Source: Pseudomonadota bacterium (GTDB taxonomy: Bacteria > Pseudomonadota > Alphaproteobacteria > Rhizobiales > Pleomorphomonadaceae). Taken from it: DNA of 64,000 bases. Both the position numbers and the translations under genes were made by a program. Each line of letters opens with the position of its first letter. Positions within the stretch are counted from its first letter, which is position 1. The stretch spans positions 54,708 through 118,707 of the forward strand of contig JAEZHI010000048.1 of assembly GCA_023436885.1 (NCBI GenBank), in the 5' to 3' direction. Below the pieces are notes generated by a model. The model had not been told where the DNA came from. It saw only the letters and a list, made by a program, of their open reading frames with translations, and ran no database searches. Positions 33,875 through 42,927 of this stretch are shown piece by piece.

Positions 33875-35572
33875 TCAGGCCGCGGCGAAGTCCTTGACGA
33901 AGGTTTCCACCACGTGGCTGAGGTCGGTGGCCTGGCTGGAGAGGCCCTGCGACAGGCTCATCAGCTGCGACGAGGCGGCGCCGGTCAGTTCGGCGGCCTC
34001 GCCGACGCCGGTGATGTTCTGCGTCACCTGATGGGTGCCGGCCGAGGCTTCCTGGCAGTTGCGGGCGATCTCGGCGGTGGCGGCGCCCTGTTCTTCCACC
34101 GCTCCGGCGATGGCCGAAGCGGTTTCCTTGATGTTGCCGATCACCCGGACGATCTCGGTCACCGACTTGACGGTGCCGTTGGTCGCCTGCTGGATTTCCG
34201 CCACCTTGGCGCCGATCTCGTCGGTGGCCTTGGAGGTCTGGTCGGCGAGCTGTTTGACTTCCGCTGCGACGACGGCGAAGCCCTTGCCCGCCTCGCCGGC
34301 GCGCGCGGCCTCGATGGTGGCGTTGAGCGCCAGGAGGTTCGTCTGGTCGGCGACGCCCTTGATCAGGTTGATGACGTCGCCGATGGCGGCGGCAGCCGCT
34401 GCCAGCGCGGCGATGCGTTCGCTGGAGGCGGCGGCTTCCGTGTGGGCGGTGTCGGCGACCTCGGCGGAGTGGGTGACCTGGCTGTTGATCTCGTTGACCG
34501 AGGCAGCCATCTCCTCCGACGCCGAGGCGACGGTCTGGACGTTGCCGGCGGCGCGCTCGGCGGCGATGGCGACGGCCTGGGCCTGCCGGGTGGTTTCCTC
34601 GGCGGTGGCCGAGAGATTGCGGGCGGCGTCGGCCACTTCGCTGGACGATTGGACGAGACCGCCGGCGAGACCCTGCATGCGGTCGACGAAGGCGCTGGCG
34701 AGCTGCTCGCGGCGGGCCAGCTGCTGGCGGTCGGCTTCCTCGCGGGCGGCCTGAAGGGCGCGGGCCGCCTCGGCTTCCCCGAGTTGTCCGCGCAGGATTT
34801 CGAGGGCCTGGGCGATGTGGCCGAACTCGTCGTGCCGGTCGGTGCCGGGTACCGGCGCGCTGAGATCGCCGCGGCCGAGCGCGCTCATCACGCCGATGGA
34901 GGTCTTGATCGGCCTGACGACGTTGACGCGCACCATGACGAAGGCCAGTGCCAGAATGACTGCCGAGACGAGGGCGAAACCGATTAGCGAAATGCGCGAG
35001 GTCCACAGGGCAATGTCGGACACCAGCTGGTTCTGCTGGTCCTTGGTGGCCGTGAAGCGCTTGTTGACTTCGATGTTGGCCGCGATGACGTCCTGAAGTG
35101 CGTTGTTGCAGCTCTGGTTCATCAGCTGGGCGACCTTGGCGTTATCGTCGGCAGTCGTCGCGGCGGAGGCTTCGCGGCCCACTTCGCCGCAAGGGCCGCT
35201 GACCAGCGCGTTGAACTTGCTTGCGACGCCGTCGATGTCGGCGGCTACGTCGGGGGTGGCTTTCTTGGCGATGGCCATCTGCTCGGCGAAGCCGGCGACG
35301 GCGTCGTTGGCATGGCCGGTGGCGGTGGCATTGGCGCCGGCGGTCATCGCCACGATGTTCTCATAGAGGGCGGCCTGATAGCTGACGGCCATGCGGTTGG
35401 CGCGCGCCATGGCGAGGATCGCCACGTCGGGACCGTCGATGATCGCCGAGTCGAGCGCATCTACGACGGTGATCTGGTGGGTGGTGTAGATGATCCCGAC
35501 GAAGCTTGCCGCCGAGAGCACCAGCAGCAAGGAGAAAACCTTCCAAATCATCGGCCAGTGTTTGAACGACAT
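33875..35572 (-). CDS. Methyl-accepting chemotaxis protein
   Basis: The 565-residue receptor has an N-terminal membrane helix (KVFSLLLVLSAASFVGIIYT), a periplasmic helical sensor of about 150 residues with two Cys (SGPCGEVG and NQSCNNAL), a second membrane helix, HAMP, and the signalling domain with NLLALNATIEAARAGEAGKG. GGAGATT stands before the ATG at 35572. The signalling half is close to that of the receptor at 4982, while the sensor is unrelated and its ligand unknown. Confidence 0.93.
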   Translation of the reverse strand: MSFKHWPMIWKVFSLLLVLSAASFVGIIYTTHQITVVDALDSAIIDGPDVAILAMARANRMAVSYQAALYENIVAMTAGANATATGHANDAVAGFAEQMAIAKKATPDVAADIDGVASKFNALVSGPCGEVGREASAATTADDNAKVAQLMNQSCNNALQDVIAANIEVNKRFTATKDQQNQLVSDIALWTSRISLIGFALVSAVILALAFVMVRVNVVRPIKTSIGVMSALGRGDLSAPVPGTDRHDEFGHIAQALEILRGQLGEAEAARALQAAREEADRQQLARREQLASAFVDRMQGLAGGLVQSSSEVADAARNLSATAEETTRQAQAVAIAAERAAGNVQTVASASEEMAASVNEINSQVTHSAEVADTAHTEAAASSERIAALAAAAAAIGDVINLIKGVADQTNLLALNATIEAARAGEAGKGFAVVAAEVKQLADQTSKATDEIGAKVAEIQQATNGTVKSVTEIVRVIGNIKETASAIAGAVEEQGAATAEIARNCQEASAGTHQVTQNITGVGEAAELTGAASSQLMSLSQGLSSQATDLSHVVETFVKDFAAA

Positions 35573-35904
35573 AGTAATCTCCGGACGCATGCGCTGGCAG
35601 GACAAGGGGTTTCATCGACGGCTGGGACGACCGATTGCCTGGGAAACTGGGAAAGTTGACCGCCGTATACGTGTTAAGCCGTAATCGTTTAATGAAACGA
35701 AAAAGCCGCCGGAAAATATGCCGGAAAATGGCGGAAAACCGGGCGTTGTGCGGGGGATTGGCAAAATTCGCCAGCTGAGGAGCGGTGGGGAAAAGAAGCG
35801 CCTTGGATTATCACAAGTATGTAGTCGGGCGGGGCTGCTCGCCAAGGTTCAGTGTGCTATTTGAAATTGTAAATTCTCGTAACAAGTGCTTATGGGGGTG
35901 GGGT

Positions 35905-36291
35905 GTGAATATTCGTTTTCGGAGTGTTTTGCTGGTGGTGGCGGCGGTCGGATTGTTCGCCATGCCATCGGTTGCCAGCGCGGCGACCATGGAAAAACTG
36001 GTCCAGGACGGCTTCAAGGTCAGCAAGGTGACCCGTGGCAAATCCGGGCAACTGGGGTGGAACCTCACCAAGGGTGACGAGAAGTATTTCTGCCCGGCGT
36101 TTCTTGCCTCCGCCTACATCGACAGCAAGCGGATGTACAAGTTCACCTCTTCGGGTGATGCGATCGAAATGAGCCGGGAGGTCTTCGATTCCTACATCGG
36201 CGGCCCGGATCCCAATATTCCCTACTGGAAGGATGTCCAGGTCGGGCGCGTGAAGCCGGCCGACGTGAAGCCCTGCCTGCCGACGAAGTGA
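35905..36291 (+). CDS. Small secreted hypothetical protein
   Basis: Starting at GTG 35905, with GGGGGTGGGG just upstream, the 128-residue product has a clean signal peptide (MNIRFRSVLLVVAAVGLFAM...ASA). The mature part has two Cys (KYFCPAF and VKPCLPTK) that may form a disulphide. No family is recognised. In-frame codons further upstream would hide the signal sequence. Confidence 0.65.
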   Translation: MNIRFRSVLLVVAAVGLFAMPSVASAATMEKLVQDGFKVSKVTRGKSGQLGWNLTKGDEKYFCPAFLASAYIDSKRMYKFTSSGDAIEMSREVFDSYIGGPDPNIPYWKDVQVGRVKPADVKPCLPTK

Positions 36292-36369
36292 GCGGTTGCT
36301 GGATGGTGCGGTACCTATGGGGTTTCAAAGTGGAGCCCCATATCGATCGTTTGCCATTATTGAGCTGTG

Positions 36370-36930
36370 AGCGCGCTGGGAGCCTGATACATCCCTCATC
36401 AATATCTCGTCCTGAGGTCCTCGCGTTCGCAAGGATGACAGCATGATATGGGGGTACAAAGGTCTGGCCGCTTGCGAGCCTCGCTAGCAGGTTGCCATCC
36501 TGGGCCGGGAGTGCGAGGGAGCGGCTTGACGGAGCAGGGTGAACGCTAACAACCTGTTCCTTATGTATAATACTGTCATCCTTGCGAAAGCGAGGATCTC
36601 GGGCAGGATGGGGCGAGCGGATGATATAAGGCCCTGAGCAAGCCCGGGAGTGTGATACGGCCGTGCTCAATTTCTGGTCCTGAGGTCCTCTGCTTGCGCA
36701 GAGGATGACAGTATTATATTGATGTAACAAAGGCTTAGCCGCTCGCGAGCCTCCCCACCAAGCTGTCATCCTCTGCGAAGGCAGAGGACCTCGGGCAGGA
36801 TGGGGCGAGCGGGTGATATAGGGCTCTGAGCGAGCCCAGGAGCTTGATACATCCCTCCGCGCCTTCTCGTCCTGAGGTCCTCGCGTTCGCAAGGAAGACG
36901 GCATGATATTGAGGGAACAAACACTTGGCC
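36370..36930. repeat. Hairpin-pair repeat array
   Basis: Forward arms lie near 36415, 36680 and 36870 and inverted arms near 36573 and 36765. Stems alternate between the CCTCGCG/CGCAAGG and CCTCTGC/GCAGAGG types. No gene is supported between 36292 and 36952. Confidence 0.85.
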
Positions 36931-36952
36931 GCTCGAGAGCCTCCCTATCCCC

Positions 36953-37903
36953 CTACCTGTGGTGCAGCACGCGGCCGATCAGGTTGAGGAGCACCTGCGC
37001 CGCCAGGATGCCGGTGGTGCCGGCGGGGTCGTATTCGCGGGCGACCTCCACGAGGTCGATGCCGACTACCTTGCCGCGCTTGGCGATGCCGTCGAGCAGT
37101 TCCAGCACTTCGTAATAGGTGAAGCCGCCGTGGCTGGGGGTGCCGGTGCCGGGGGCGATCGAGGGGTCGAAGCCGTCGATGTCGATGGTGAGGTAGTAGC
37201 GCTTGCCTTCGGGGATGCGGGCGAGCACCGCCTCGGTGCCGAGCTTGCGGATCTGGCGGACGCTCAGGATGTCGCTGCCCATGGCGCGGGCCGCTTCATA
37301 GCCCTCGCGGGCCGTTGACGAGACGTTGCGGATGCCGAGCTGGGTGAGGCCGGTGACATAGGGCTTTTCGGCGGCGCGGCGCAGCGGGCTGCCGTGGCCG
37401 CGCGTCACGCCGTGGCGCTCGTCGACGAAGTCGAGGTGGGCGTCGAACTGGATGACGTGGATCGGCTCTTCCTCGGAGAAGGCCTCGATGCAGGGGATGT
37501 TGATCGAGTGGTCGCCGCCCAGCACCACGGGGATGGCGCCGGCCGCCAGGATCTTGCGCACGCCGTGCTCGATGGCGGCGTGGCTGCCGACGGTGTCGGT
37601 GTGGATGATGTCGGCGTCGCCGATGTCGACGATGCGGGTGGTCTCGGCCGGCAGGTAGACGATGTCGTCTTCATGGTCGTAGGCGCCGGCGTGGCCGAAG
37701 GCGAACAGCGTCGACGCCTCGCGGATGGCGCGCGGGCCGCTGCGGGCGCCGGCTCGCCACTGGGTGCCGCCGTCATAGGGCGCGCCGAGGATGGCGACAT
37801 CGGCGTCGATGTTGTCCCAATCGAGGGCGAGCGGATATTTGCCGAAGGTGCAGATGCCGACAAAGGGCAGGTCGAGGCGACCGCTTTCGTAGCCGTGGGC
37901 CAT
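36953..37903 (-). CDS. Ureohydrolase (agmatinase/guanidinobutyrase-like), copy 1
   Basis: The 316-residue arginase-family enzyme cleaves a guanidino group to urea and an amine. The metal motifs are intact: VVLGGDHSINIP, IQFDAHLDFVD and TIDIDGFDPSIAPGTGTP. Sequence alone cannot separate agmatinase, guanidinobutyrase, guanidinopropionase or the nickel guanidinase-type members. The ATG at 37903 overlaps the stop of copy 2 (TGATG), so the two are coupled. It is the last gene of the ABC-SDR-creatininase operon. A truncated copy lies at 33616. Confidence 0.88.
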   Translation of the reverse strand: MAHGYESGRLDLPFVGICTFGKYPLALDWDNIDADVAILGAPYDGGTQWRAGARSGPRAIREASTLFAFGHAGAYDHEDDIVYLPAETTRIVDIGDADIIHTDTVGSHAAIEHGVRKILAAGAIPVVLGGDHSINIPCIEAFSEEEPIHVIQFDAHLDFVDERHGVTRGHGSPLRRAAEKPYVTGLTQLGIRNVSSTAREGYEAARAMGSDILSVRQIRKLGTEAVLARIPEGKRYYLTIDIDGFDPSIAPGTGTPSHGGFTYYEVLELLDGIAKRGKVVGIDLVEVAREYDPAGTTGILAAQVLLNLIGRVLHHR

Positions 37904-38856
37904 CAGAGCTTTCCTTTCCGTTCGACGACGCCGGCGAGCACGCACAGCAGTTCGAACATGATGGTGGCGCCGGTGAGCGCGGTGAGACCGGAGGGATCGA
38001 AGGGCGGGGCGACCTCGACGAGGTCGGCGCCGATCAGGTCGAGGCCGTCGAGCTGGCGGACCAGCGCCTGCGCCTCGCGGGTGAGGAAGCCGCCGATCTC
38101 CGGCGTGCCGGTGCCGGGCGCTTGCGAGGGATCGATGCAGTCGATGTCGAAGGTGACGTAGGTCGGCCTGTCGCCGACGATGGCGCGCGCCTCGGCCATC
38201 ACGTCAAGGGCGCCACGGGCGGCGAACTCCTCCATGAAGATCATGCGGATGCCGTTCGCCTTGGCGAAATCGTAGTTGGCGGCGTCGGAGATGGCACCCC
38301 TGAGGCCGATCTGCACGTGGCGCTTCGGGTCGACCAGCCCTTCCTCGATGGCGCGGCGGAACGGCGTGCCGTGGTTGAAGCGGTTGCCGTTGAAGAAGGT
38401 GTCGTAGGTGTCGGAATGGGCGTCGAAGTGAATGAGGCCGACCGGTCCATCGGCGACGAGGCCGCGCAGGATCGGCAGGCTGACGAGGTGATCGCCGCCG
38501 GCCGACAGCGGCAGGGCGCCGGCCTTGCGCACGTCGGCATAGTGGCCGGAGATCAAGTCGAGCGTGCGCATCAGGTCGAAGGGATCGACCGGCGCGTCGC
38601 CGCAGTCGGCGATGCGGGCGCGATCGTAGGGCGACAGGCCGGTGACGTGGTGGACGCGGCGCATCAGGGCCGACTGGTTGCGGATCTCGCGCGGGCCGTG
38701 GCGCGTGCCGGCGCGGTTGGTGACGCCGCCGTCGAAGGGGATGCCGAGGAGCGCGATGTCGACCTCGGCCGGCGTTGCCTGCGGCAGGCGCATGAAGGTG
38801 GGAATGCCGGCATAGCGCGGCACCGCCCCGGAATCGAGGGGTTCAAACGTGGTCAT
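37903..38856 (-). CDS. Ureohydrolase, copy 2
   Basis: The 317-residue arginase-family protein is clearly different from copy 1. Motifs are LSAGGDHLVSLP, IHFDAHSDTYD and TFDIDCIDPSQAPGTGTPEI, all ligands kept. GGDHL replaces the usual GGDHS. The ATG at 38856 follows the creatininase stop by 72 bp. Two ureohydrolases side by side suggest either two different guanidino substrates or a heteromeric enzyme. The substrate is not known. Confidence 0.88.
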   Translation of the reverse strand: MTTFEPLDSGAVPRYAGIPTFMRLPQATPAEVDIALLGIPFDGGVTNRAGTRHGPREIRNQSALMRRVHHVTGLSPYDRARIADCGDAPVDPFDLMRTLDLISGHYADVRKAGALPLSAGGDHLVSLPILRGLVADGPVGLIHFDAHSDTYDTFFNGNRFNHGTPFRRAIEEGLVDPKRHVQIGLRGAISDAANYDFAKANGIRMIFMEEFAARGALDVMAEARAIVGDRPTYVTFDIDCIDPSQAPGTGTPEIGGFLTREAQALVRQLDGLDLIGADLVEVAPPFDPSGLTALTGATIMFELLCVLAGVVERKGKL

Positions 38857-38928
38857 GATGGGCGTCCTAAAAGCATCAAATCGAAAAGTAGAAGCCGGTT
38901 TCCGGAAAGTCCGACGCGACCACAAGGA

Positions 38929-39702
38929 CTAGATTCCGAACTCGGCGCGCACCGCCTTGGTGATCAGCCGCACGTGGTCGGCCATCAGCCAGCCGCCCTT
39001 TTCGGCCGTCGAGCCCTTGGCGACGGCGAGCACGCCGGACGGCGGCACGAAGCCGGCGGGTGTCGGCCAGACGTCGTAGCTCGGGAATTGCGCCGGACCG
39101 TCGGACGGCACCTTGTCCATCTCGACCAGCTCGGGGCGGAGCAACAGCATCAGCGATGTCTCGAGGAGACTGGCGTGCTCCAGCTCGGTGCCGGGGAAGC
39201 CGTCTGGGAACAGCTTGTCGAGGGTGGCGCGCTCGACGAAGTCCCAATATTCAAGGCGGATCACCTTCATGTCGGTGATGCCGTCGCGGCGGAGTTCGCG
39301 CATGGCGAGGTCGATGCCCTCGACGGCCGGCCAGCCGTTCTCGAAATGGCCGATCACCACCACCACCTTGCGCACGCCGTCGTGGCCGAGGCCGCGGATG
39401 ATGTCGCGCACCACCAGAGCGAAGGTGTGGGCGTCGAGGCTGGTGGTGCCGGGGAAGGCTTCGCCGCCACCCGAGCGCGGCTTGGACTTGCAGCCATATT
39501 GCACGGTGGGGGCGACGATGCCTCCCACCTCGGCGGCAACGCGCTCGCAAACGCCGCCGGGCAGGACGGCGTCGACGTTGAGCGACATGTGCGGCCCGTG
39601 CTGCTCGGTGCTGCCGAGCGGCAGGAACACCGGCGCGCCGGCCTTCACCTTGGCCTGGTATTCGGGCCAGCTGAGTTCGGCCATCCTGATGCTGTCGACC
39701 AT
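38929..39702 (-). CDS. Creatininase (creatinine amidohydrolase) family
   Basis: The 257-residue enzyme matches true creatininase in length and order: PLGSTEQHGPHMSLNVDAVL with Glu33, His35 and Asp44, one residue from the known Pseudomonas enzyme's ligands, then YGCKSKPRSGGGEAFPGTTS, VVIGHFENGW, EYWDFV, LEHASLLETSLMLLL and FPSYDVWP. Creatininase opens the ring of creatinine to creatine. The resemblance is high in several motifs specific to creatininase, so an amidase on a cyclic guanidino compound is the best prediction. Creatinase is absent here; two ureohydrolases stand in its place. Confidence 0.85.
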   Translation of the reverse strand: MVDSIRMAELSWPEYQAKVKAGAPVFLPLGSTEQHGPHMSLNVDAVLPGGVCERVAAEVGGIVAPTVQYGCKSKPRSGGGEAFPGTTSLDAHTFALVVRDIIRGLGHDGVRKVVVVIGHFENGWPAVEGIDLAMRELRRDGITDMKVIRLEYWDFVERATLDKLFPDGFPGTELEHASLLETSLMLLLRPELVEMDKVPSDGPAQFPSYDVWPTPAGFVPPSGVLAVAKGSTAEKGGWLMADHVRLITKAVRAEFGI

Positions 39703-39739
39703 GGCAATATTTCCCCTTGATGAGCCTGCCTCGAAACTC

Positions 39740-39861
39740 GCTGGAGCGAGGCAGATGGCGATGGATTCGAGAACCGGAGCGGAGCGAACTTGGGGTTCGT
39801 GAGCACCGGAAGCGCAGAATTCGAAGCTAGATGTCCGCGCCAGTAGAGTTTCGGGGCGGGC
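39740..39861. repeat. GTGAGCACCGGAAGCGC-type repeat inside an operon
   Basis: The sequence GAACCGGAGCGGA, GGTTCGTGAGCACCGGAAGC, GCAGAATTCGAAGCTAG and GCCAGTAGAGTTTC recurs in inverted orientation at 56028-56125. It fills the 159-bp gap between the SDR and creatininase genes. Elements like this are frequent in Hyphomicrobiales and may act on transcript ends. Confidence 0.7.
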
Positions 39862-40572
39862 TCAGTGCATTGCCGCGCCGCCATCGACGCTGATGCACTG
39901 TCCGGTGGTGAAACTGGCGGCGGGCGAGGCGAGGAAGACGGCGGCGGCGGCCACCTCTTCCGGCCGGCCGATGCGGCGCATGGGGTTGAGGATCTCGACG
40001 GCCTGCTGGTCGGCGGTCATCTTTTCAAAGCCGAGCAGCGGCGTGTCGACCGGGCCGGGGGCGATGGCGTTGCAGAGGATGTCGGGGGCGAGTTCGCGCG
40101 CCCAGGAGCGCGTCATGGCGATGACGGCGCCCTTGGTGGCCGCGTAGCCGGAAGCGCCTTCCCGGCCGAGAAAGCCCAGCTCGGAGGCGATGTTGATGAT
40201 GCGGCCGCCCCTCGGCATCGCCTTCAGCGCCTCGCGGGCGACCAGGAAGGGCGCCCGCTGGTTGACGGCATACATCAGGTCGAGCGCGCGGGTGTCGATG
40301 GCCCTGAGCGGCGCTTCCGTGAGGATGCCGGCGCAATTGACCAGCACGTCGATGCCGCCGAGCCGCTTGGCGGTGCCGGCGACCGCCTCGATGATCGCCT
40401 CCTCGATTTGCAGGTCGGCGGTGACCCAGTTGGCATCGGCCTCGGGCGGGGCGGCGCGGTCGAGCCCGATGGCCTCGGCGCCCTCGGCACGGAAGGCGAG
40501 GAGAATGGCGCGGCCGATGCCGCTGGCCGCGCCGGTGACGAGCGCCCGGCGGCCGGAGAGAAGGTTCACCAT
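39862..40572 (-). CDS. Short-chain dehydrogenase 2 of the guanidino operon
   Basis: The 236-residue classical SDR has GAASGIG, NCAGI, the Ser-Tyr-Lys triad in NIASELGFLGREGASGYAAT KGA (YAATK) and the C-terminal FTTGQCISVDGGAA. It oxidises or reduces an alcohol/keto group with NAD(P). The start overlaps the previous SDR by 7 bp. It probably acts on a side chain of the imported compound. Confidence 0.9.
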   Translation of the reverse strand: MVNLLSGRRALVTGAASGIGRAILLAFRAEGAEAIGLDRAAPPEADANWVTADLQIEEAIIEAVAGTAKRLGGIDVLVNCAGILTEAPLRAIDTRALDLMYAVNQRAPFLVAREALKAMPRGGRIINIASELGFLGREGASGYAATKGAVIAMTRSWARELAPDILCNAIAPGPVDTPLLGFEKMTADQQAVEILNPMRRIGRPEEVAAAAVFLASPAASFTTGQCISVDGGAAMH

Positions 40573-41324
40573 GGCAGCTCTCCGCGATCGACGCCCAGCG
40601 ACTGCCCGGTGATGTTGGCCGACAGGCTGGAGGCGAGGAACAGGTAGGTGGCGGCGATGTCGTCGGGGTCCATGAAGCCGGGCATGGCCTGGGCCGAGAC
40701 GATCTCGTCGAGCAGCACGTCGGGCGGCGTTCCCTGCCGCTCGGCCATGACGTTGAGCGAGCGCAGCGACGCCTCGGTGCGCACCCAGCCGGGGCAGACG
40801 GCGTTGACGGTGATTTCGCGCGGGCCGAGTTCCTTCGCCCAGGTCTTGGTGAGGCCGATCACCGCGTGCTTGGAGGCGACATAGGCCGAGAACAGCGCTT
40901 CGGCGCCGCGCGACCAGATGGAGGCGGTGTTGACGATGCGGCCGCCCGGCCCCATGCCCGGCAACAGGGCGCGGGTGGTGAGGAAGGTGCCGACGACGTT
41001 GATCTCGACGATGCGGCGAAAGGTGGACTCGTTGGCCTCGCTGCCATCGTCGAGCGGGGTGATGCGCTCGAGGCCGGCGTTGTTGATCAGCACGTCGAGG
41101 CGGGGCAGCGCCCGAGCGACCGCCTCGAGATGGTCGGAGCTGGTGATGTCGGCGCGGTGGCCGGTGGCGCCCAGGCTGGCGGCCGCCTCGAAGATCGCCT
41201 CGTCCTCGGCCAGCATGTGCAGGTCGGACCCGGCGGCGGCGAAGGCGCGGGCGATGCCGAGGCCGATGCCCCGGCTGGCGCCGGTGACCAGCACAGTGCG
41301 TCCTGAAAGACCGTCGAGTATCAT
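40566..41324 (-). CDS. Short-chain dehydrogenase 1 of the guanidino operon
   Basis: The 252-residue classical SDR has TGASRGIG, NNAGLE, Ser in NTASIWSRGAEAL and Tyr-Lys in YVASKHA, with GWVRTEASLR later. The ATG overlaps the ATPase stop (ATGA at 41321-41324). The two SDRs are not close duplicates. They may work in sequence or on two enantiomers. Confidence 0.9.
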   Translation of the reverse strand: MILDGLSGRTVLVTGASRGIGLGIARAFAAAGSDLHMLAEDEAIFEAAASLGATGHRADITSSDHLEAVARALPRLDVLINNAGLERITPLDDGSEANESTFRRIVEINVVGTFLTTRALLPGMGPGGRIVNTASIWSRGAEALFSAYVASKHAVIGLTKTWAKELGPREITVNAVCPGWVRTEASLRSLNVMAERQGTPPDVLLDEIVSAQAMPGFMDPDDIAATYLFLASSLSANITGQSLGVDRGELPW

Positions 41325-42094
41325 GGCTCACTCCCGGCGGCGGCCCTGACCAGCCGCAAGACTTCGGTACGCAGCGCGAAGAAATCGGCGCTGTCGCGCA
41401 TTTCCAGCGTCCGGTCCTCGCCGAGGCGGGCCTGGACGTCGATCTCGGCGACGATGCGGGTGGGGCGCGGCGAGAACACCACCACGCGGTCGGCAAGGAA
41501 CACCGCCTCCTCGACGTCGTGGGTGACGAACACCACGGTCTTGCCGTCGCGGCGCTGGATGCGGCGGATCTCCACCTGCAACTGCTCGCGGCGCAGCGCG
41601 TCGAGCGCGCCGAGCGGCTCGTCCATCAGCATCACTTCCGAGCCGCAGGCCAGCGTGCGGGCGATGGCGACGCGCTGGCGCATGCCGCCGGAGAGACGGT
41701 TGGGATAGGTGTCGAAGAACTCGTAGAGGCCGACGAGATCGAGATAGTGGTCGCGGCGGGCGAGCTTCTCGCTCTCGCTGAGGTCGGTGCGGTAGCGCAT
41801 GCCGAACTCGACATTCTGCCCGACCGTCAGCCAGGGGAAGGACGAGTAGGACTGAAACACCATGCCGCGCCGCCAGTCGGGACCGCCGACCGGCGCGCCG
41901 TCGAGGCGGATCTCGCCCGCAGACGGGGTGTCGAGACCTCCGACCATGCGCATCAGCGTGGTCTTGCCGCAGCCGGACGGGCCGAGGAAGACGACGAACT
42001 CACCCTTGTCGATCGCAAGGTCGAAGGGCGTCGTCACCACCTCGACCTTGCCGAAGCGCTTGGTGACCTTGGAAAATTCCAGTTGGGCCGTCAT
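41321..42094 (-). CDS. ABC transporter ATP-binding protein (NitT/TauT type)
   Basis: The 257-residue cytoplasmic ATPase has Walker A GPSGCGKTT, the Q-loop in MVFQSYSSFPW, signature RLSGGMRQRV, Walker B VMLMDEP and the H-loop THDVEEA. The ATG at 42094 has GAGAG 8 nt upstream; an ATG at 42109 overlapping the permease stop would add MRAEP. It powers import with the adjacent permease and binding protein. Confidence 0.93.
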   Translation of the reverse strand: MTAQLEFSKVTKRFGKVEVVTTPFDLAIDKGEFVVFLGPSGCGKTTLMRMVGGLDTPSAGEIRLDGAPVGGPDWRRGMVFQSYSSFPWLTVGQNVEFGMRYRTDLSESEKLARRDHYLDLVGLYEFFDTYPNRLSGGMRQRVAIARTLACGSEVMLMDEPLGALDALRREQLQVEIRRIQRRDGKTVVFVTHDVEEAVFLADRVVVFSPRPTRIVAEIDVQARLGEDRTLEMRDSADFFALRTEVLRLVRAAAGSEP

Positions 42095-42105
42095 GGGTTC
42101 GGCTC

Positions 42106-42927
42106 TCATAAGTAACGGAAGGCGCGCTTGTGGATCTGGCGCAGGACCTGGTCGGTGAAGAGGCCGATGAGGCCGATCAGCACCACGCCGGCCATCACCT
42201 CGGGCGTCTTCATGTAGCGGCGGGCCGCCCAGATGACGAAGCCGAGGCCGGAGCTGGCGGCGACGATTTCGGCGACGATCAGGTAGGTCCAGCACCAGCC
42301 GAGCGTGATGCGCAGGTTGTCGACGAGGTTGGGCAGCATGGCCCGGAAGGCGACATCGCTGAGGATCTGGCGGGGCTTGGCGCCGATGGTGGCGGCGATC
42401 TCGAAATACTCGTGCGGCACGCGGCGCATGTCGTCGGCCACCATCAGCACCAGTTGGAAGAAGGTACCGAGCCAGAGCAGGAAGATCTTGGTTTCCTCGC
42501 CGACGCCGAACCAGATGATGGAGAGCGGCACCAGGGCCGGCACCGGCAGGTAGCGGATGAAATCGATGGCCGGCTCCAGCGCGGCGCCGAGGCCGCGATA
42601 GGCGCTGATCATCATGCCGATCGGCACCGCCATGACGGTGGCGATGAGGAAGGCGGCCCAGACGCGCAGGATGGAGACGCCGGCGTGCCAGGCAAGGTTC
42701 TGGTCGGCGAACATGCCGCCGAGCGCGGCAAGCACCACCGAGGGTGCCGGCAGGAAGGTGGGGCTGGCGAGCCCCGACCGCGATATGATTTCCCAGACCG
42801 CCAGGATGAGGAAGCTCGATCCGAAGGCGATGGTGGCCGTCACCTTGCCGGGCAGCGGGGCGCGCAGGCGGGTGAGGTCGGCCAGCTGGAAGCCGGCCTC
42901 ACCGTTATGGTGGCTCGCGCCGCTCAT
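42106..42927 (-). CDS. ABC transporter permease (NitT/TauT type)
   Basis: The 273-residue protein has about six helices and the coupling loop EYFEIAATIGAKPRQILSDV (EAA motif). The start overlaps the binding-protein stop (ATGA at 42924-42927). It forms the membrane channel of the importer, probably as a homodimer. Confidence 0.92.
   Translation of the reverse strand: MSGASHHNGEAGFQLADLTRLRAPLPGKVTATIAFGSSFLILAVWEIISRSGLASPTFLPAPSVVLAALGGMFADQNLAWHAGVSILRVWAAFLIATVMAVPIGMMISAYRGLGAALEPAIDFIRYLPVPALVPLSIIWFGVGEETKIFLLWLGTFFQLVLMVADDMRRVPHEYFEIAATIGAKPRQILSDVAFRAMLPNLVDNLRITLGWCWTYLIVAEIVAASSGLGFVIWAARRYMKTPEVMAGVVLIGLIGLFTDQVLRQIHKRAFRYL

Noticed and set aside
38122..39720. Open frame of 532 codons on the plus strand
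   Set aside because: It runs antisense to ureohydrolase copy 2 and creatininase, both of which have complete catalytic motifs. The composition is typical of a GC-rich shadow frame.
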